64,000 bases of DNA from contig OX393583.1 in assembly GCA_947652605.1 (NCBI GenBank), positions 9,341,222 to 9,405,221 of the forward strand. The letters are read 5' to 3'. Position 1 is the stretch's first letter; each line of letters starts with the position of its first letter. Below are positions 36,041 through 49,965 of this stretch, piece by piece. Source of the stretch: Elmis aenea (taxonomy: Eukaryota; Arthropoda; Insecta; Coleoptera; Elmidae). Below the pieces are notes generated by a model that made no database searches, was not told where the DNA came from, and saw only the letters and a list, made by a program, of their open reading frames with translations. The translations under genes were made by a program, and so were the position numbers.

Positions 36041-39000
36041 GGTGTTTATTTTTCCGAACAAATTTCGGCTTTTGAAGGGGTCTAGTTTTTCGCGTTTTTC
36101 TCGGGAACAGTTTGAGATAATTTCAAAAACTTTGCACCGTTTTACTCGCAAAGGATGCGTGCATCGGAAAAAAAGAAATTTGGAATATTTTCTAACACGC
36201 TGTCATGGCTTACGCGATCGCAAAAATGACCATTTCTAAACACTATTTTCGGACGTCCGTAAAAGATACTCAAAATTTTTTTTAAAGCCATTTCTACCCG
36301 TCTTCACATGCGCCCATCTTTTAGCTACATTTTGAGCACAAGTTCAAAAATATTGAACAAAAAATAACGAAGTTATGAATTTTTTTGTGAAACGAGGTGT
36401 TTATTTTTCCGAACAAATTTCGGCTTTTGAAGAGGTCTAGTTTTTCGTGTTTTTCTCGGGAACCGTTTGAGATAATTTCAAAAACTTTGCACCGTTTTAC
36501 TCGCAAAGGATGCGCGCATCGGAAAAAAAGAAATTTGGAATATTTTCTAACACGGTGTCATGGCTTACGCGATCGCAAAAATGACCATTTCTAAACACTA
36601 TTTTCGGACGTCCGTAAAAGATACTCAAAAATTTTTTTAAAGCCATTTCTACACGTCTTCACATGCGCACATCTTTTAGCTACATTTTGAGCCCAAGTTC
36701 AAAAATATTGAACAAAAAATAACGAAGTTATGAATTTTTTTGTGAAACGAGGTGTTTATTTTTCCGAACAAATTTCGGCTTTTGAAGGGGTCTAGTTTTT
36801 CGCGTTTTCCTCGGGAACCGTTTGAGATAATTTCAAAAACTTTGCACCGTTTTACTCGCAAAGGATGCGCGCATCGGAAATAAAAAAAATTTGGAATTTT
36901 TTCTAACACGGTGTCATGGCTTACGCGATCGCAAAAATGACCATATCTAAACACTATTTTCGGACGTCCGTAAAAGATACTCAAAATTTTTTTTAAAGCC
37001 ATTTCTACGCGTCATCACATGCGCCCATCTTTTAGCTACATTTTGAGCACAAGTTCAAAAATATTGAACAAAAAATAACGAAGTTATGAATTTTTTTGTG
37101 AAACGAGGTGTTTATTTTTCCGAACAAATTTCGGCTTTTGAAGAGGTCTAGTTTTTCGTGTTTTTCTCGGGAACCGTTTGAGATAATTTCAAAAACTTTG
37201 CACCGTTTTACTCGCAAAGGATGCGCGCATCGGAAAAAAAGAAATTTGGAATATTTTCTAACACGGTGTCATGGCTTACGCGATCGCAAAAATGACCATT
37301 TCTAAACACTATTTTCGGACGTCCGTAAAAGATACTCAAAATTTTTTTTAAAGCCATTTCTACCCGTCTTCACATGCGCACATCTTTTAGCTACATTTTG
37401 AGCCCAAGTTCAAAAATATTGAACAAAAAATAACGAAGTTATGAATTTTTTTGTGAAACGAGGTGTTTATTTTTCCGAACAAATTTCGGCTTTTGAAGGG
37501 GTCTAGTTTTTCGCGTTTTCCTCGGGAACCGTTTGAGATAATTTCAAAAACTTTGCACCGTTTTACTCGCAAAGGATGCGCGCATCGGAAAATAAGAAAT
37601 TTGGAATTTTTTCTAACACGGTGTCATGGCTTACGCGATCGCAAAAATGACCATTTCTAAACACTATTTTCGGACGTCCGTAAAAGATACTCAAAATTTT
37701 TTTAAAAGCCATTTCTACGCGTCATCACATGCGCCCATCTTTTAGCTACAATTTGAGCTCAAGTTCAAAAATATTGAACAAAAATTAGCGAAGTTATGAA
37801 TTTTTTTGTGAAACGAGGTGTTTATTTTTCCGAACAAATTTCGGCTTTTGAAGGGGTCTAGTTTTTCGCGTTTTTCTCGGAAACCGTTTGAGATAATTTC
37901 AAAAACTTTGCACCGTTTTACTCGCAAAGGATGCGCGCATCGGAAAAAAAGAAATTTGGAATTTTTTCTAACACGGTGTCATGGCTTACGCGATCGCAAA
38001 AATGACCATATCTAAACACTATTTTCGGACGTCCGTAAAAGATACTCAAAATTTTTTTTAAAGCCATTTCTACGCGTCTTCACATGCGCCCATCTTTTAG
38101 CTACATTTTGAGCACAAGTTCAAAAATATTGAACAAAAAATAACGAAGTTTGAATTTTTTTGTGAAACGAGGTGTTTATTTTTCCGAACAAATTTCGGCT
38201 TTTGAAGGGGTCTAGTTTTTCGCGTTTTTCTCGGGAACAGTTTGAGATAATTTCAAAAACTTTGCACCGTTTTACTCGCAAAGGATGCGTGCATCGGAAA
38301 AAAAGAAATTTGGAATATTTTTTAACACGGTGTCATGGCTTACGCGATCGCAAAAATGACCATTTCTAAACACTATTTTCGGACGTCCGTAAAAGATACT
38401 CAAAATTTTTTTTAAAGCCATTTCTACCCGTCTTCACATGCGCCCATCTTTGAGCTACATTTTGAGCACAAGTTCAAAAATATTGAACAAAAAATAACGA
38501 AGTTATGAATTTTTTTGTGAAACGAGGTGTTTATTTTTCCGAACAAATTTCGGCTTTTGAAGAGGTCTAGTTTTTCGTGTTTTTCTCGGGAACCGTTTGA
38601 GATAATTTCAAAAACTTTGCACCGTTTTACTCGCAAAGGATGCGCGCATCGGAAAAAAAGAAATTTGGAATATTTTCTAACACGGTGTCATGGCTTACGC
38701 GATCGCAAAAATGACCATTTCTAAACACTATTTTCGGACGTCCGTAAAAGATACTCAAAAATTTTTTTAAAGCCTTTTCTACACGTCTTCACATGCGCAC
38801 ATCTTTTAGCTACATTTTGAGCCCAAGTTCAAAAATATTGAACAAAAAATAACGAAGTTATGAATTTTTTTGTGAAACGAGGTGTTTATTTTTCCGAACA
38901 AATTTCGGCTTTTGAAGGGGTCTAGTTTTTCGCGTTTTCCTCGGGAACCGTTTGAGATAATTTCAAAAACTTTGCACCGTTTTACTCGCAAAGGATGCGC

Positions 39001-42000
39001 GCATCGGAAAAAAAGAAATTTGGAATATTTTCTAACACGGTGTCATGGCTTACGCGATCGCAAAAATGACCATATCTAAACACTATTTTCGGACGTCCGT
39101 AAAAGATACTCAAAAATTTTTTTAAAGCCATTTCTACGCGTCATCACATGCGCCCATCTTTTAGCTACATTTTGAGCCCAAGTTCAAAAATATTGAACAA
39201 AAAATAACGAAGTTATGAATTTTTTTGTGAAACGAGGTGTTTATTTTTCCGAACAAATTTCGGCTTTTGAAGGGGTCTAGTTTTTCGCGTTTTTCTCGGA
39301 AACCGTTTGAGATAATTTCAAAAACTTTGCACCGTTTTACTCGCAAAGGATGCGCGCATCGGAAAATAAGAAATTTGGAATTTTTTCTAACACAGTGTAA
39401 TGGCTTACGCGATCGCAAAAATGACCATTTCTAAACACTATTTTCGGACGTCCGTAAAAGATACTCAAAATTTTTTTTAAAGCCATTTCTACCCGTCTAA
39501 ACATGCGCCCATCTTTTAGCTACATTTTGAGCCCAAGTTCAAAAATATTGAACAAAAAATAACGAAGTTATGAATTTTTTTGTGAAACGAGGTGTTTATT
39601 TTTCCGAACAAATTTCGGCTTTTGAAGGGGTCTAGTTTTTCGCGTTTTCTCGGGAACCGTTTGAGATAATTTCAAAAACTTTGCACCGTTTTACTCGCAA
39701 AGGATGCGCGCATCGGAAAAAAAGAAATTTGGAATATTTTCTAACACGGTGTCATGGCTTACGCGATCGCAAAAATGACCATATCTAAACACTATTTTCG
39801 GACGTCCGTAAAAAATACTCAAAATTTTTTTTAAAGCCATTTCTACGCGTCATCACATGCGCCCATCTTTTAGCTACATTTTGAGCCCAAGTTCAAAAAT
39901 ATTCACAACAAAATAACGAAGTTATGAATTTTTTTGTGAAACGAGGTGTTTATTTTTCCGAACAAATTTCGGCTTTTGAAGGGGTCTAGTTTTTCGCGTT
40001 TTTCTCGGGAACCGTTTGAGATAATTTCAAAAACTTTGCACCGTTTTACTCGCAAAGGATGCGCGCATCAGAAAATAAGAAATTTGGAATTTTTTCTAAC
40101 ACGGTCATGGCTTACGCGATCGCAAAAATGACCATTTCTAAACACTATTTTCGGACGTCCGTAAAAGATACTCATTTTTTTTTTAAACCCCTTTTCTAAG
40201 CGTCATCACATGCGCCCATCTTTTAGCTACATTTTGAGCACAAGTTCAAAAATATTGAACAAAAAATAACGAAGTTATGAATTTTTTTGTGAAACGAGGT
40301 GTTTATTTTTCCGAACAAATTTCGGCTTTTGAAGGGGTCTAGTTTTTCGCGTTTTTCTCGGAAACCGTTTGAGATAATTTCAAAAACTTTGCACCGTTTT
40401 ACTCGCAAAGGATGCGCGCATCGGAAAATAAGAAATTTGGAATTTTTTCTAACACAGTGTAATGGCTTACGCGATCGCAAAAATGACCATTTCTAAACAC
40501 TATTTTCGGACGTCCGTAAAAGATACTCAAAATTTTTTTTAAAGCCATTTCTACCCGTCTAAACATGCGCCCATCTTTTAGCTACATTTTGAGCCCAAGT
40601 TCAAAAATATTGAACAAAAAATAACGAAGTTATGAATTTTTTTGTGAAACGAGGTGTTTATTTTTCCGAACAAATTTCGGCTTTTGAAGGGGTCTAGTTT
40701 TTCGCGTTTTCTCGGGAACCGTTTGAGATAATTTCAAAAACTTTGCACCGTTTTACTCGCAAAGGATGCGCGCATCGGAAAAAAAGAAATTTGGAATATT
40801 TTCTAACACGGTGTCATGGCTTACGCGATCGCAAAAATGACCATATCTAAACACTATTTTCGGACGTCCGTAAAAAATACTCAAAATTTTTTTTAAAGCC
40901 ATTTCTACGCGTCATCACATGCGCCCATCTTTTAGCTACATTTTGAGCCCAAGTTCAAAAATATTCACAACAAAATAACGAAGTTATGAATTTTTTTGTG
41001 AAACGAGGTGTTTATTTTTCCGAACAAATTTCGGCTTTTGAAGGGGTCTAGTTTTTCGCGTTTTTCTCGGGAACCGTTTGAGATAATTTCAAAAACTTTG
41101 CACCGTTTTACTCGCAAAGGATGCGCGCATCAGAAAATAAGAAATTTGGAATTTTTTCTAACACGGTCATGGCTTACGCGATCGCAAAAATGACCATTTC
41201 TAAACACTATTTTCGGACGTCCGTAAAAGATACTCATTTTTTTTTTAAACCCCTTTTCTAAGCGTCATCACATGCGCCCATCTTTTAGCTACATTTTGAG
41301 CACAAGTTCAAAAATATTGAACAAAAAATAACGAAGTTATGAATTTTTTTGTGAAACGAGGTGTTTATTTTTCCGAACAAATTTCGGCTTTTGAAGGGGT
41401 CTAGTTTTTCGCGTTTTTCTCGGAAACCGTTTGAGATAATTTCAAAAACTTTGCACCGTTTTACTCGCAAAGGATGCGCGCATCGGAAAAAAAGAAATTT
41501 GGAATTTTTTCTAACACGGTGTCATGGCTTACGCGATCGCAAAAATGACCATATCTAAACACTATTTTCGGACGTCCGTAAAAGATACTCAAAATTTTTT
41601 TTAAAGCCATTTCTACGCGTCTTCACATGCGCCCATCTTTTAGCTACATTTTGAGCACAAGTTCAAAAATATTGAACATAAAATAACGAAGTTTGAATTT
41701 TTTTGTGAAACGAGGTGTTTATTTTTCCGAACAAATTTCGGCTTTTGAAGGGGTCTAGTTTTTCGCGTTTTTCTCGGGAACAGTTTGAGATAATTTCAAA
41801 AACTTTGCACCGTTTTACTCGCAAAGGATGCGTGCATCGGAAAAAAAGAAATTTGGAATATTTTTTAACACGGTGTCATGGCTTACGCGATCGCAAAAAT
41901 GACCATTTCTAAACACTATTTTCGGACGTCCGTAAAAGATACTCAAAATTTTTTTTAAAGCCATTTCTACCCGTCTTCACATGCGCCCATCTTTTAGCTA

Positions 42001-44890
42001 CATTTTGAGCACAAGTTCAAAAATATTGAACAAAAAATAACGAAGTTATGAATTTTTTTGTGAAACGAGGTGTTTATTTTTCCGAACAAATTTCGGCTTT
42101 TGAAGAGGTCTAGTTTTTCGTGTTTTTCTCGGGAACCGTTTGAGATAATTTCAAAAACTTTGCACCGTTTTACTCGCAAAGGATGCGCGCATCGGAAAAA
42201 AAGAAATTTGGAATATTTTCTAACACGGTGTCATGGCTTACGCGATCGCAAAAATGACCATTTCTAAACACTATTTTCGGACGTCCGTAAAAGATACTCA
42301 AAAATTTTTTTAAAGCCTTTTCTACACGTCTTCACATGCGCACATCTTTTAGCTACATTTTGAGCCCAAGTTCAAAAATATTGAACAAAAAATAACGAAG
42401 TTATGAATTTTTTTGTGAAACGAGGTGTTTATTTTTCCGAACAAATTTCGGCTTTTGAAGGGGTCTAGTTTTTCGTGTTTTTCTCGGGAACCGTTTGAGA
42501 TAATTTCAAAAACTTTGCACCGTTTTACTCGCAAAGGATGCGCGCATCGGAAAAAAAGAAATTTGGAATATTTTCTAACACGGTGTCATGGCTTACGCGA
42601 TCGCAAAAATGACCATTTCTAAACACTATTTTCGGACGTCCGTAAAAGATACTCATTTTTTTTTTAAACCCCTTTTCTAAGCGTCATCACATGCGCCCAT
42701 TTTTTAGCTACATTTTGAGCCCGAGTTTAAAAATATTGAACAAGAAATAACGAAGTTTGAATTTTTTTGTGAAACGAGGTGTTTATTTTTCCGAACAAAT
42801 TTCGGCTTTTGAAGGGGTCTAGTTTTTCGCGTTTTTCTCGGGAACAGTTTGAGATAATTTCAAAAACTTTGCACCGTTTTACTCGCAAAGGATGCGCGCA
42901 TCGGAAAAAAAGAAATTTGGAATATTTTCTAACACGGTGTCATGGCTTACGCGATCGCAAAAATGACCATTTCTAAACACTATTTTCGGACGTCCGTAAA
43001 AGATACTCAAAAATTTTTTTAAAGCCATTTCTACACGTCTTCACATGCGCACATCTTTTAGCTACATTTTGAGCACAAGTTCAAAAATATTGAACAAAAA
43101 ATAACGAAGTTATGAATTTTTTTGTGAAACGAGGTGTTTATTTTTCCGAACAAATTTCGGCTTTTGAAGGGGTCTAGTTTTTCGCGTTTTCCTCGGGAAC
43201 CGTTTGAGATAATTTCAAAAACTTTGCACCGTTTTACTCGCAAAGGATGCGCGCATCGGAAAAAAAGAAATTTGGAATATTTTCTAACACGGTGTCATGG
43301 CTTACGCGATCGCAAAAATGACCATATCTAAACACTATTTTCGGACGTCCGTAAAAGATACTCAAAAATTTTTTTAAAGCCATTTCTACGCGTCATCACA
43401 TGCGCCCATCTTTTAGCTACATTTTGAGCCCAAGTTCAAAAATATTGAACAAAAAATAACGAAGTTATGAATTTTTTTGTGAAACGAGGTGTTTATTTTT
43501 CCGAACAAATTTCGGCTTTTGAAGGGGTCTAGTTTTTCTCGGAAACCGTTTGAGATAATTTCAAAAACTTTGCACCGTTTTACTCGCAAAGGATGCGCGC
43601 ATCGGAAAATAAGAAATTTGGAATATTTTCTAACACGGTGTCATGGCTTACGCGATCGCAAAAATGACCATTTCTAAACACTATTTTCGGACGTCCGTAA
43701 AAGATACTCAAAAATTTTTTTAAAGCCATTTCTACACGTCTTCACATGCGCACATCTTTTAGCTACATTTTGAGCACAAGTTCAAAAATATTGAACAAAA
43801 AATAACGAAGTTATGAATTTTTTTGTGAAACGAGGTGTTTATTTTTCCGAACAAATTTCGGCTTTTGAAGGGGTCTAGTTTTTCGCGTTTTCCTCGGGAA
43901 CCGTTTGAGATAATTTCAAAAACTTTGCACCGTTTTACTCGCAAAGGATGCGCGCATCGGAAAAAAAGAAATTTGGAATATTTTCTAACACGGTGTCATG
44001 GCTTACGCGATCGCAAAAATGACCATATCTAAACACTATTTTCGGACGTCCGTAAAAGATACTCAAAAATTTTTTTAAAGCCATTTCTACGCGTCATCAC
44101 ATGCGCCCATCTTTTAGCTACATTTTGAGCCCAAGTTCAAAAATATTGAACAAAAAATAACGAAGTTATGAATTTTTTTGTGAAACGAGGTGTTTATTTT
44201 TCCGAACAAATTTCGGCTTTTGAAGGGGTCTAGTTTTTCTCGGAAACCGTTTGAGATAATTTCAAAAACTTTGCACCGTTTTACTCGCAAAGGATGCGCG
44301 CATCGGAAAATAAGAAATTTGGAATTTTTTCTAACACAGTGTAATGGCTTACGCGATCGCAAAAATGACCATTTCTAAACACTATTTTCGGACGTCCGTA
44401 AAAGATACTCAAAATTTTTTTTAAAGCCATTTCTACCCGTCTAAACATGCGCCCATATTTTAGCTACATTTTGAGCCCAAGTTCAAAAATATTGAACAAA
44501 AAATAACGAAGTTATGAATTTTTTTGTGAAACGAGGTGTTTATTTTTCCGAACAAATTTCGGCTTTTGAAGGGGTCTAGTTTTTCGCGTTTTCTCGGGAA
44601 CCGTTTGAGATAATTTCAAAAACTTTGCACCGTTTTACTCGCAAAGGATGCGCGCATCGGAAAAAAAGAAATTTGGAATATTTTCTAACACGGTGTCATG
44701 GCTTACGCGATCGCAAAAATGACCATATCTAAACACTATTTTCGGACGTCCGTAAAAAATACTCAAAATTTTTTTTAAAGCCATTTCTACGCGTCATCAC
44801 ATGCGCCCATCTTTTAGCTACATTTTGAGCCCAAGTTCAAAAATATTCACAACAAAATAACGAAGTTATGAATTTTTTTGTGAAACGAGG
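36040..44890 (+). repeat. 25-monomer higher-order repeat, copy 2 (8,848 bp)
   Basis: The order of monomer variants is the same as in 27190-36040, and every rare marker I checked is preserved. The join near 36.04 kb is recombinant: sequence to its left matches the end of copy 2, and sequence to its right matches the start of copy 1. Confidence 0.92.
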
Positions 44891-46730
44891 TGTTTATTTT
44901 TCCGAACAAATTTCGGCTTTTGAAGGGGTCTAGTTTTTCGCGTTTTTCTCGGGAACCGTTTGAGATAATTTCAAAAACTTTGCACCGTTTTACTCGCAAA
45001 GGATGCGCGCATCAGAAAATAAGAAATTTGGAATTTTTTCTAACACGGTCATGGCTTACGCGATCGCAAAAATGACCATTTCTAAACACTATTTTCGGAC
45101 GTCCGTAAAAGATACTCATTTTTTTTTTAAACCCCTTTTCTAAGCGTCATCACATGCGCCCATCTTTTAGCTACATTTTGAGCACAAGTTCAAAAATATT
45201 GAACAAAAAATAACGAAGTTATGAATTTTTTTGTGAAACGAGGTGTTTATTTTTCCGAACAAATTTCGGCTTTTGAAGGGGTCTAGTTTTTAGCGTTTTT
45301 CTCGGAAACCGTTTGAGATAATTTCAAAAACTTTGCACCGTTTTACTCGCAAAGGATGCGCGCATCGGAAAATAAGAAATTTGGAATTTTTTCTAACACG
45401 GTGTCATGGCTTACGCGATCGCAAAAATGACCATTTCTAAACACTATTTTCGGACGTCCGTAAAAGATACTCAAAAATTTTTTTAAAGCCATTTCTACGC
45501 GTCCTCACATGCGCACATCTTTTAGCTACATTTTGAGCCCAAGTTCAAAAATATTGAACAAAAAATAACGAAGTTATGAATTTTTTTGTGAAACGAGGTG
45601 TTTATTTTTCCGAACAAATTTCGGCTTTTGAAGGGGTCTAGTTTTTCGCGTTTTCTCGGGAACCGTTTGAGATAATTTCAAAAACTTTGCATCGTTTTAC
45701 TCGCAAAGAATGCGCGCATCGGAAAATAAGAAATTTGGAATTTTTTCTAACACGGTGTCATGGCTTACGCGATCGCAAAAATGACCATTTCTAAACACTA
45801 TTTTCGGACGTCCGTAAAAGATACTCAAAATTCTTTTTAAAGCCATTTCTAAGCGTCTTCACATGCGCCCATCTTTTAGCTACATTTTGAGCCCCAGTTT
45901 AAAAATATTGAACAAAAAATAACGAAGTTTGAATTTTTTTGTGAAACGAGGTGTTTATTTTTCCGAACAAATTTCGGCTTTTGAAGGGGTCTAGTTTTTC
46001 GCGTTTTTCTCGGGAACAGTTTGCGATAATTTCAAAAACTTTGCACCGTTTTACTCGCAAAGGATGCGTGCATCGGAAAAAAAGAAATTTGGAATATTTT
46101 CTAACACGGTGTAATGGCTTACGCGATCGCAAAAATGACCATTTCTAAACACTATTTTCGGACGTCCGTAAAAGATACTCAAAATTTTTTTTAAAGCCAT
46201 TTCTACCCGTCTTCACATGCGCCCATCTTTTAGCTACATTTTGAGCACAAGTTCAAAAATATTGAACAAAAAATAACGAAGTTATGAATTTTTTTGTGAA
46301 ACGAGGTGTTTATTTTTCCGAACAAATTTCGGCTTTTGAAGGGGTCTAGTTTTTCGCGTTTTTCTCGGGAACCGTTTGAGATAATTTCAAAAACTTTGCA
46401 CCGTTTTATTCGCAAAGGATGCGCGCATGGGAAAAAAAGAAATTTGGAATATTTTCTAACACGGTGTCATGGCTTACGCGATCGCAAAAATGACCATTTC
46501 TAAACACTATTTTCGGACGTCCGTAAAAGATACTCAAAAATTTTTTTAAAGCCATTTCTACACGTCTTCACATGCGCACTCATTCATACAACTGATTTAC
46601 AGCAAATATAATAACATTCAACCACGCAGATGTTGAAAAAATACTCTCACAAAATCATATATTTTCAGAAGAAACTTGCAAAATGATCATAAGAAACGTC
46701 AAAGTTTTAAGGTTAAATAGTATTGGTCGT

Positions 46731-46838
46731 GTTCGTCAATGAGCGAGGCGGCACATCCTCTAACAAGTAAAAACAACAAGTTCAAATTAATTCATCAATT
46801 ATGAAATTTTAATGTGCCGCCTAGTTCATTTATTGATC
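46731..46838. repeat. 108-bp hairpin element, copy 4
   Basis: Same 108-bp length. The left arm starts GTTC instead of GATC, and the right arm has CTAG in place of CTCG. Confidence 0.7.
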
Positions 46839-47296
46839 AATACTAAGTTGCTGTAACTTGGGTTGCCTACATCTCAAGTGCTGTAACTTGGGTTGCCTAC
46901 ATCTCAGGCGCTTTATCACCTTCAGAGTAAATTTGATTCATTACCTTTAAATTGTGCATTAACACTTCAAAACTGATCAACTGTGATGCAAATGAACTTT
47001 TTAAATTGTGTTAAGCTAATAGAAAACATTAACAAATTCAAAAAACAGCCTAACACGTAGAAATTTCCGTGAAAAATTGTAAATTATAAAGTATAGACTA
47101 AAATCATTGCACTTTTGTAAGGAAGCAATCCAAAAAATATTAAATCTACGAGTATATGTTCTTTACAAACTAAATTTAATAACAATTATTAACTCTCAGA
47201 TGGTTCAAATTATTATTTAATTGTTTTTATAAGAAATGAGCAAAGTGCAAAGGTTATAGTCTATTTTTTAAACTAAAACAAATTTAAATCACTCAC

Positions 47297-47365
47297 CCTT
47301 TTGGTTTTTCACAAGAAGGCTCCATGACATCCTGTCGTCATTCCCTCATTTTCATCGAAAAATAT
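47297..47365 (-). other. Exon-like module beta, copy 4
   Basis: Splice-type boundaries are kept (GTTACAG and GGGTGAGTGA). The interior is closer to the 7369-7437 copy and not open in the frame of 12863-12927. Confidence 0.3.
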
Positions 47366-47514
47366 CTGTAACAACAATACTTTAATAATAACAATTAAAA
47401 TTAAGTGTACTTGATTTTATTTTTAAAAATGTATCGCATTAATAGATCGGGAGATAATTTGTAACAATTACCAAGGGATAATTTACTTATTTCCACCTAC
47501 AAAGTGCACTCGAA

Positions 47515-48362
47515 AATAAACGAGAGACTTGGGGATTTAGAGTAGGAAGATCGTCTGCAGACAACACCTTTAAATTAAAAAATGCCGACATCCATTTAGC
47601 ACTCATCGATTTTAAAAAAGCTTTCGATAAAGTGAATAGGACGAAGCTTTGGCAGATAATAAATTTAAGAAACAACCGATACATTAAATACCGGTAGAAC
47701 TCGCAACATGGACCTTCCAGACTAGGATGTAACACATACATTGACCAAGAAGAGTGAAGTGAACTCCAAAAAAAAATCAGTCACGACAACACACACTTCA
47801 TGACAACACGCGATAGGGAAGAAAACTTACAAACAGCTGTACATGAATTGCAAAAAGTTGCACAGTAATATAAGATCCAAAATAATAACTCACGAACAAA
47901 CGAATATCACATTTTTGCTATCTAGGAACAGACATCAGCTACGAGAAGGATAAGACGTAGAATTAAAATTACATCAATTTGATTACACATGTTGTGTGGT
48001 GACAATATAAATCGGAACGCTTAACAAGAAGAATAAAATTTTATTAAACAATGGTCACACCTATGTTGATGTACGGCAGAGAAACTTCGATTTTCACACG
48101 TTCAGACATGAAAAACACACAAACAGCAGAAATGCGAAAGAAGAATAAAAGAATGTAACATAGACCAAATAAGAAAGCAAGTTACGGGAGAAGGTCTAGA
48201 AATGTATGATCTCGGAGACAAAATAAAGAAAATAACACAGATTCACAAAAAATAATAAGAGAATATAAGCAGAAACCACTGAGACACCTATAATGACGTA
48301 TCGGGAAGGCGGAACAGGCAGTTCGCTTAAACCATGAAATGAAGAAGGCAATTGGCTTAGAA
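47515..48362 (+). mobile_element. Dead non-LTR relic, copy 3 (uninterrupted)
   Basis: The best-preserved copy of the relic. On the plus strand it shows an RT motif A segment (NADIHLALIDFKKAFDKVN, then RTKLWQII) near 47.58-47.67 kb, and a C-terminal stretch with MLMYGRETSIFTRSDM near 48.06-48.11 kb. Stops lie between them and most of the RT domain (including the YADD-type motif) is missing. It carries no MITE or mariner, so it shows the empty sites of both. Confidence 0.6.
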
Positions 48363-48389
48363 ATCCTTAAAAAACAACATAAAAATTAC

Positions 48390-48559
48390 CTTTAATGTTC
48401 ATTAGAGAGAAAGCTTCTTCCTCTCTGAACCACGACTGGTAGTACATGTGCGTTAAATTATAGTACGAGTTACAAATCATTCACTGAAAATTTCTGATCA
48501 GACGACTGATGGGACGACTACAACGAAATGCGTTGAATTTCAACACGCCTGAAGTATAT
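48390..48559 (-). other. Exon-like module alpha, copy 4
   Basis: Right-flank paralogue of 11953-12122, same 170-bp length and boundaries (CACAG above, GTAATTTT below). In the open frame of that copy this one has a TGA midway, so only one of the pair could encode the protein stretch. Confidence 0.35.
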
Positions 48560-48832
48560 CTGTGAAAACAATATACATTAGAAATAAATAATCATACATT
48601 ATTTCAACTTTAACTTTTAAAATTAATAAGGTAGTATTACAAACCAACACAAAGGCAGCTTAAGATAAAACAATATAAAAAGTGACCTGCCTCATTCATA
48701 AAAATGTTTTACTGCAAACATTCAACCACGCAGATGTTGAAAAAATACTCATAAAATCATTTATATTCACATGAAACTTGCAAAATGATCACAAGAAACG
48801 TCAAAGTTTTTAGGTTAAATAGTATTAGTGGT

Positions 48833-48940
48833 GATCGTCAATGAGCGAGGCGGCACATACAATAACATGTAAAAACAAAGAGTCAAAATTATTTCATCCA
48901 TTATGTAATTTTAATGTGCCGCCTCGTTTATTTGTTGATC
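48833..48940. repeat. 108-bp hairpin element, copy 5
   Basis: Arms begin and end in GATC; length is 108 bp as in the other copies. Confidence 0.75.
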
Positions 48941-49324
48941 AATACTAAGTTGCTGTAACTTGGGTTGCCTAAATCTCAGGTGCTTTATCACCTTCAAAGA
49001 GTTAATTTGATTTTTGAACTTTAAATTGGGTATTTAAACTTCAAAACTGATTAACTGTAATGCAAGTGAACCTGTTAAACTGATAGAAAACATTAAAAGA
49101 TTCAAAAAACAGTCCAACACGTAGAAATTTCCATGAAAAATTGTAAATTATAAAGTATAGACTAAAATCATTGCACTTTTGTAAGGAAGCAATCCAAAAA
49201 ATATTAAATCTACGACCATATGTTAATTACAAACTAAATTTTATAACAATTATTTACTCTCAGACAGTTTTATATGAAATGGATAAAGTACAAGGACTTT
49301 AGTCTATTTATTTAAACCACTCAC

Positions 49325-49389
49325 CCTTTTTCTTGCACAAGAAGGCTCCATGATTTCCTGTTGTCATTCCCTCATTTTCATCGAAATAT
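49325..49389 (-). other. Exon-like module beta, copy 5
   Basis: Appears identical to the 65-bp module at 12863-12927, including the open frame and the GTGAGTGG donor. Confidence 0.35.
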
Positions 49390-49840
49390 CTGCAACAACA
49401 ATATTTTATTATTAACAATAGTTAATAAGATACCTGATTTTAGGGAAAACAAAACTCGTTTCACCTCAAGAGTATAGCGAACAATAAATAATTGAACGAT
49501 ACCCAAACATTTAACAAAACTTATCAAAAACCTATGAAAAAATTGTTCAGAAATCATCAAAGAATTATTACAATTAATAATAATTGCTAATTTATATAAG
49601 GGATTTTCTTAGAGATGCTTAAGCAATTTCAAGACTCTGGTCTCATTGACGGTAGATCGAAACTGGCTTGGCATTTCTACAAGAAATCCTTCATCCAAAA
49701 TCAGTGCTATTTTTATAATTATATTGAACAATGACTAAAACCTTGCTTAGATGCCACCCAAAATTTCCTCCTAGGAAACCACCAACAAAATTATAAAATT
49801 ACAGAATCAAAGGGGGAAAAAAACAATTTTAATGTCTCAC

Positions 49841-49965
49841 CAGAAGAATTCGAACCACGCCGTTATCCGAGCAAGCACAGCACTACACGATAATGCTCGA
49901 CATGTAGATAAAACTGCAGCATCCAGTCATCAGGTCCAACAGTGACCAGATCCTCAAAGGACAAC
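49841..49965 (-). other. Exon-like module gamma, right copy (stop codon)
   Basis: Same 125-bp length and splice boundaries as 13380-13504. I see three differences: one silent, one His to Tyr, and one Gln codon changed to TAA. If the module codes for protein, this copy is truncated. Confidence 0.4.

Larger units (their letters stand above)
17805..46578 (+). repeat. Satellite array: about 81 head-to-tail ~355-bp monomers
   Basis: All monomers are in one orientation, with spacings almost always 353 or 355 bp. Each is AT-rich but carries three CG-rich perfect palindromes: CGGACGTCCG, GATGCGCGCATC and GCGATCGC. Diagnostic variants (for example CGCGTTTTCCTCGG against CGCGTTTTTCTCGG, a 2-bp AT loss, a 9-bp loss in the TTTTTCGCG stretch) recur in ordered blocks, showing nested higher-order repeats. 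Monomers near both edges are the most diverged. Short frames of 61-65 codons on both strands recur only because the monomer recurs. Confidence 0.98.

Noticed and set aside
17805..46578. Dozens of 61-108 codon frames on both strands of the satellite
   Set aside because: They recur only because the 355-bp monomer recurs, mostly open at GTG or TTG and not ATG, and overlap each other on opposite strands.
17805..46578. CRISPR-like regular direct repeats
   Set aside because: The repeats are full ~355-bp monomers without spacers in a eukaryotic genome; no cas genes.
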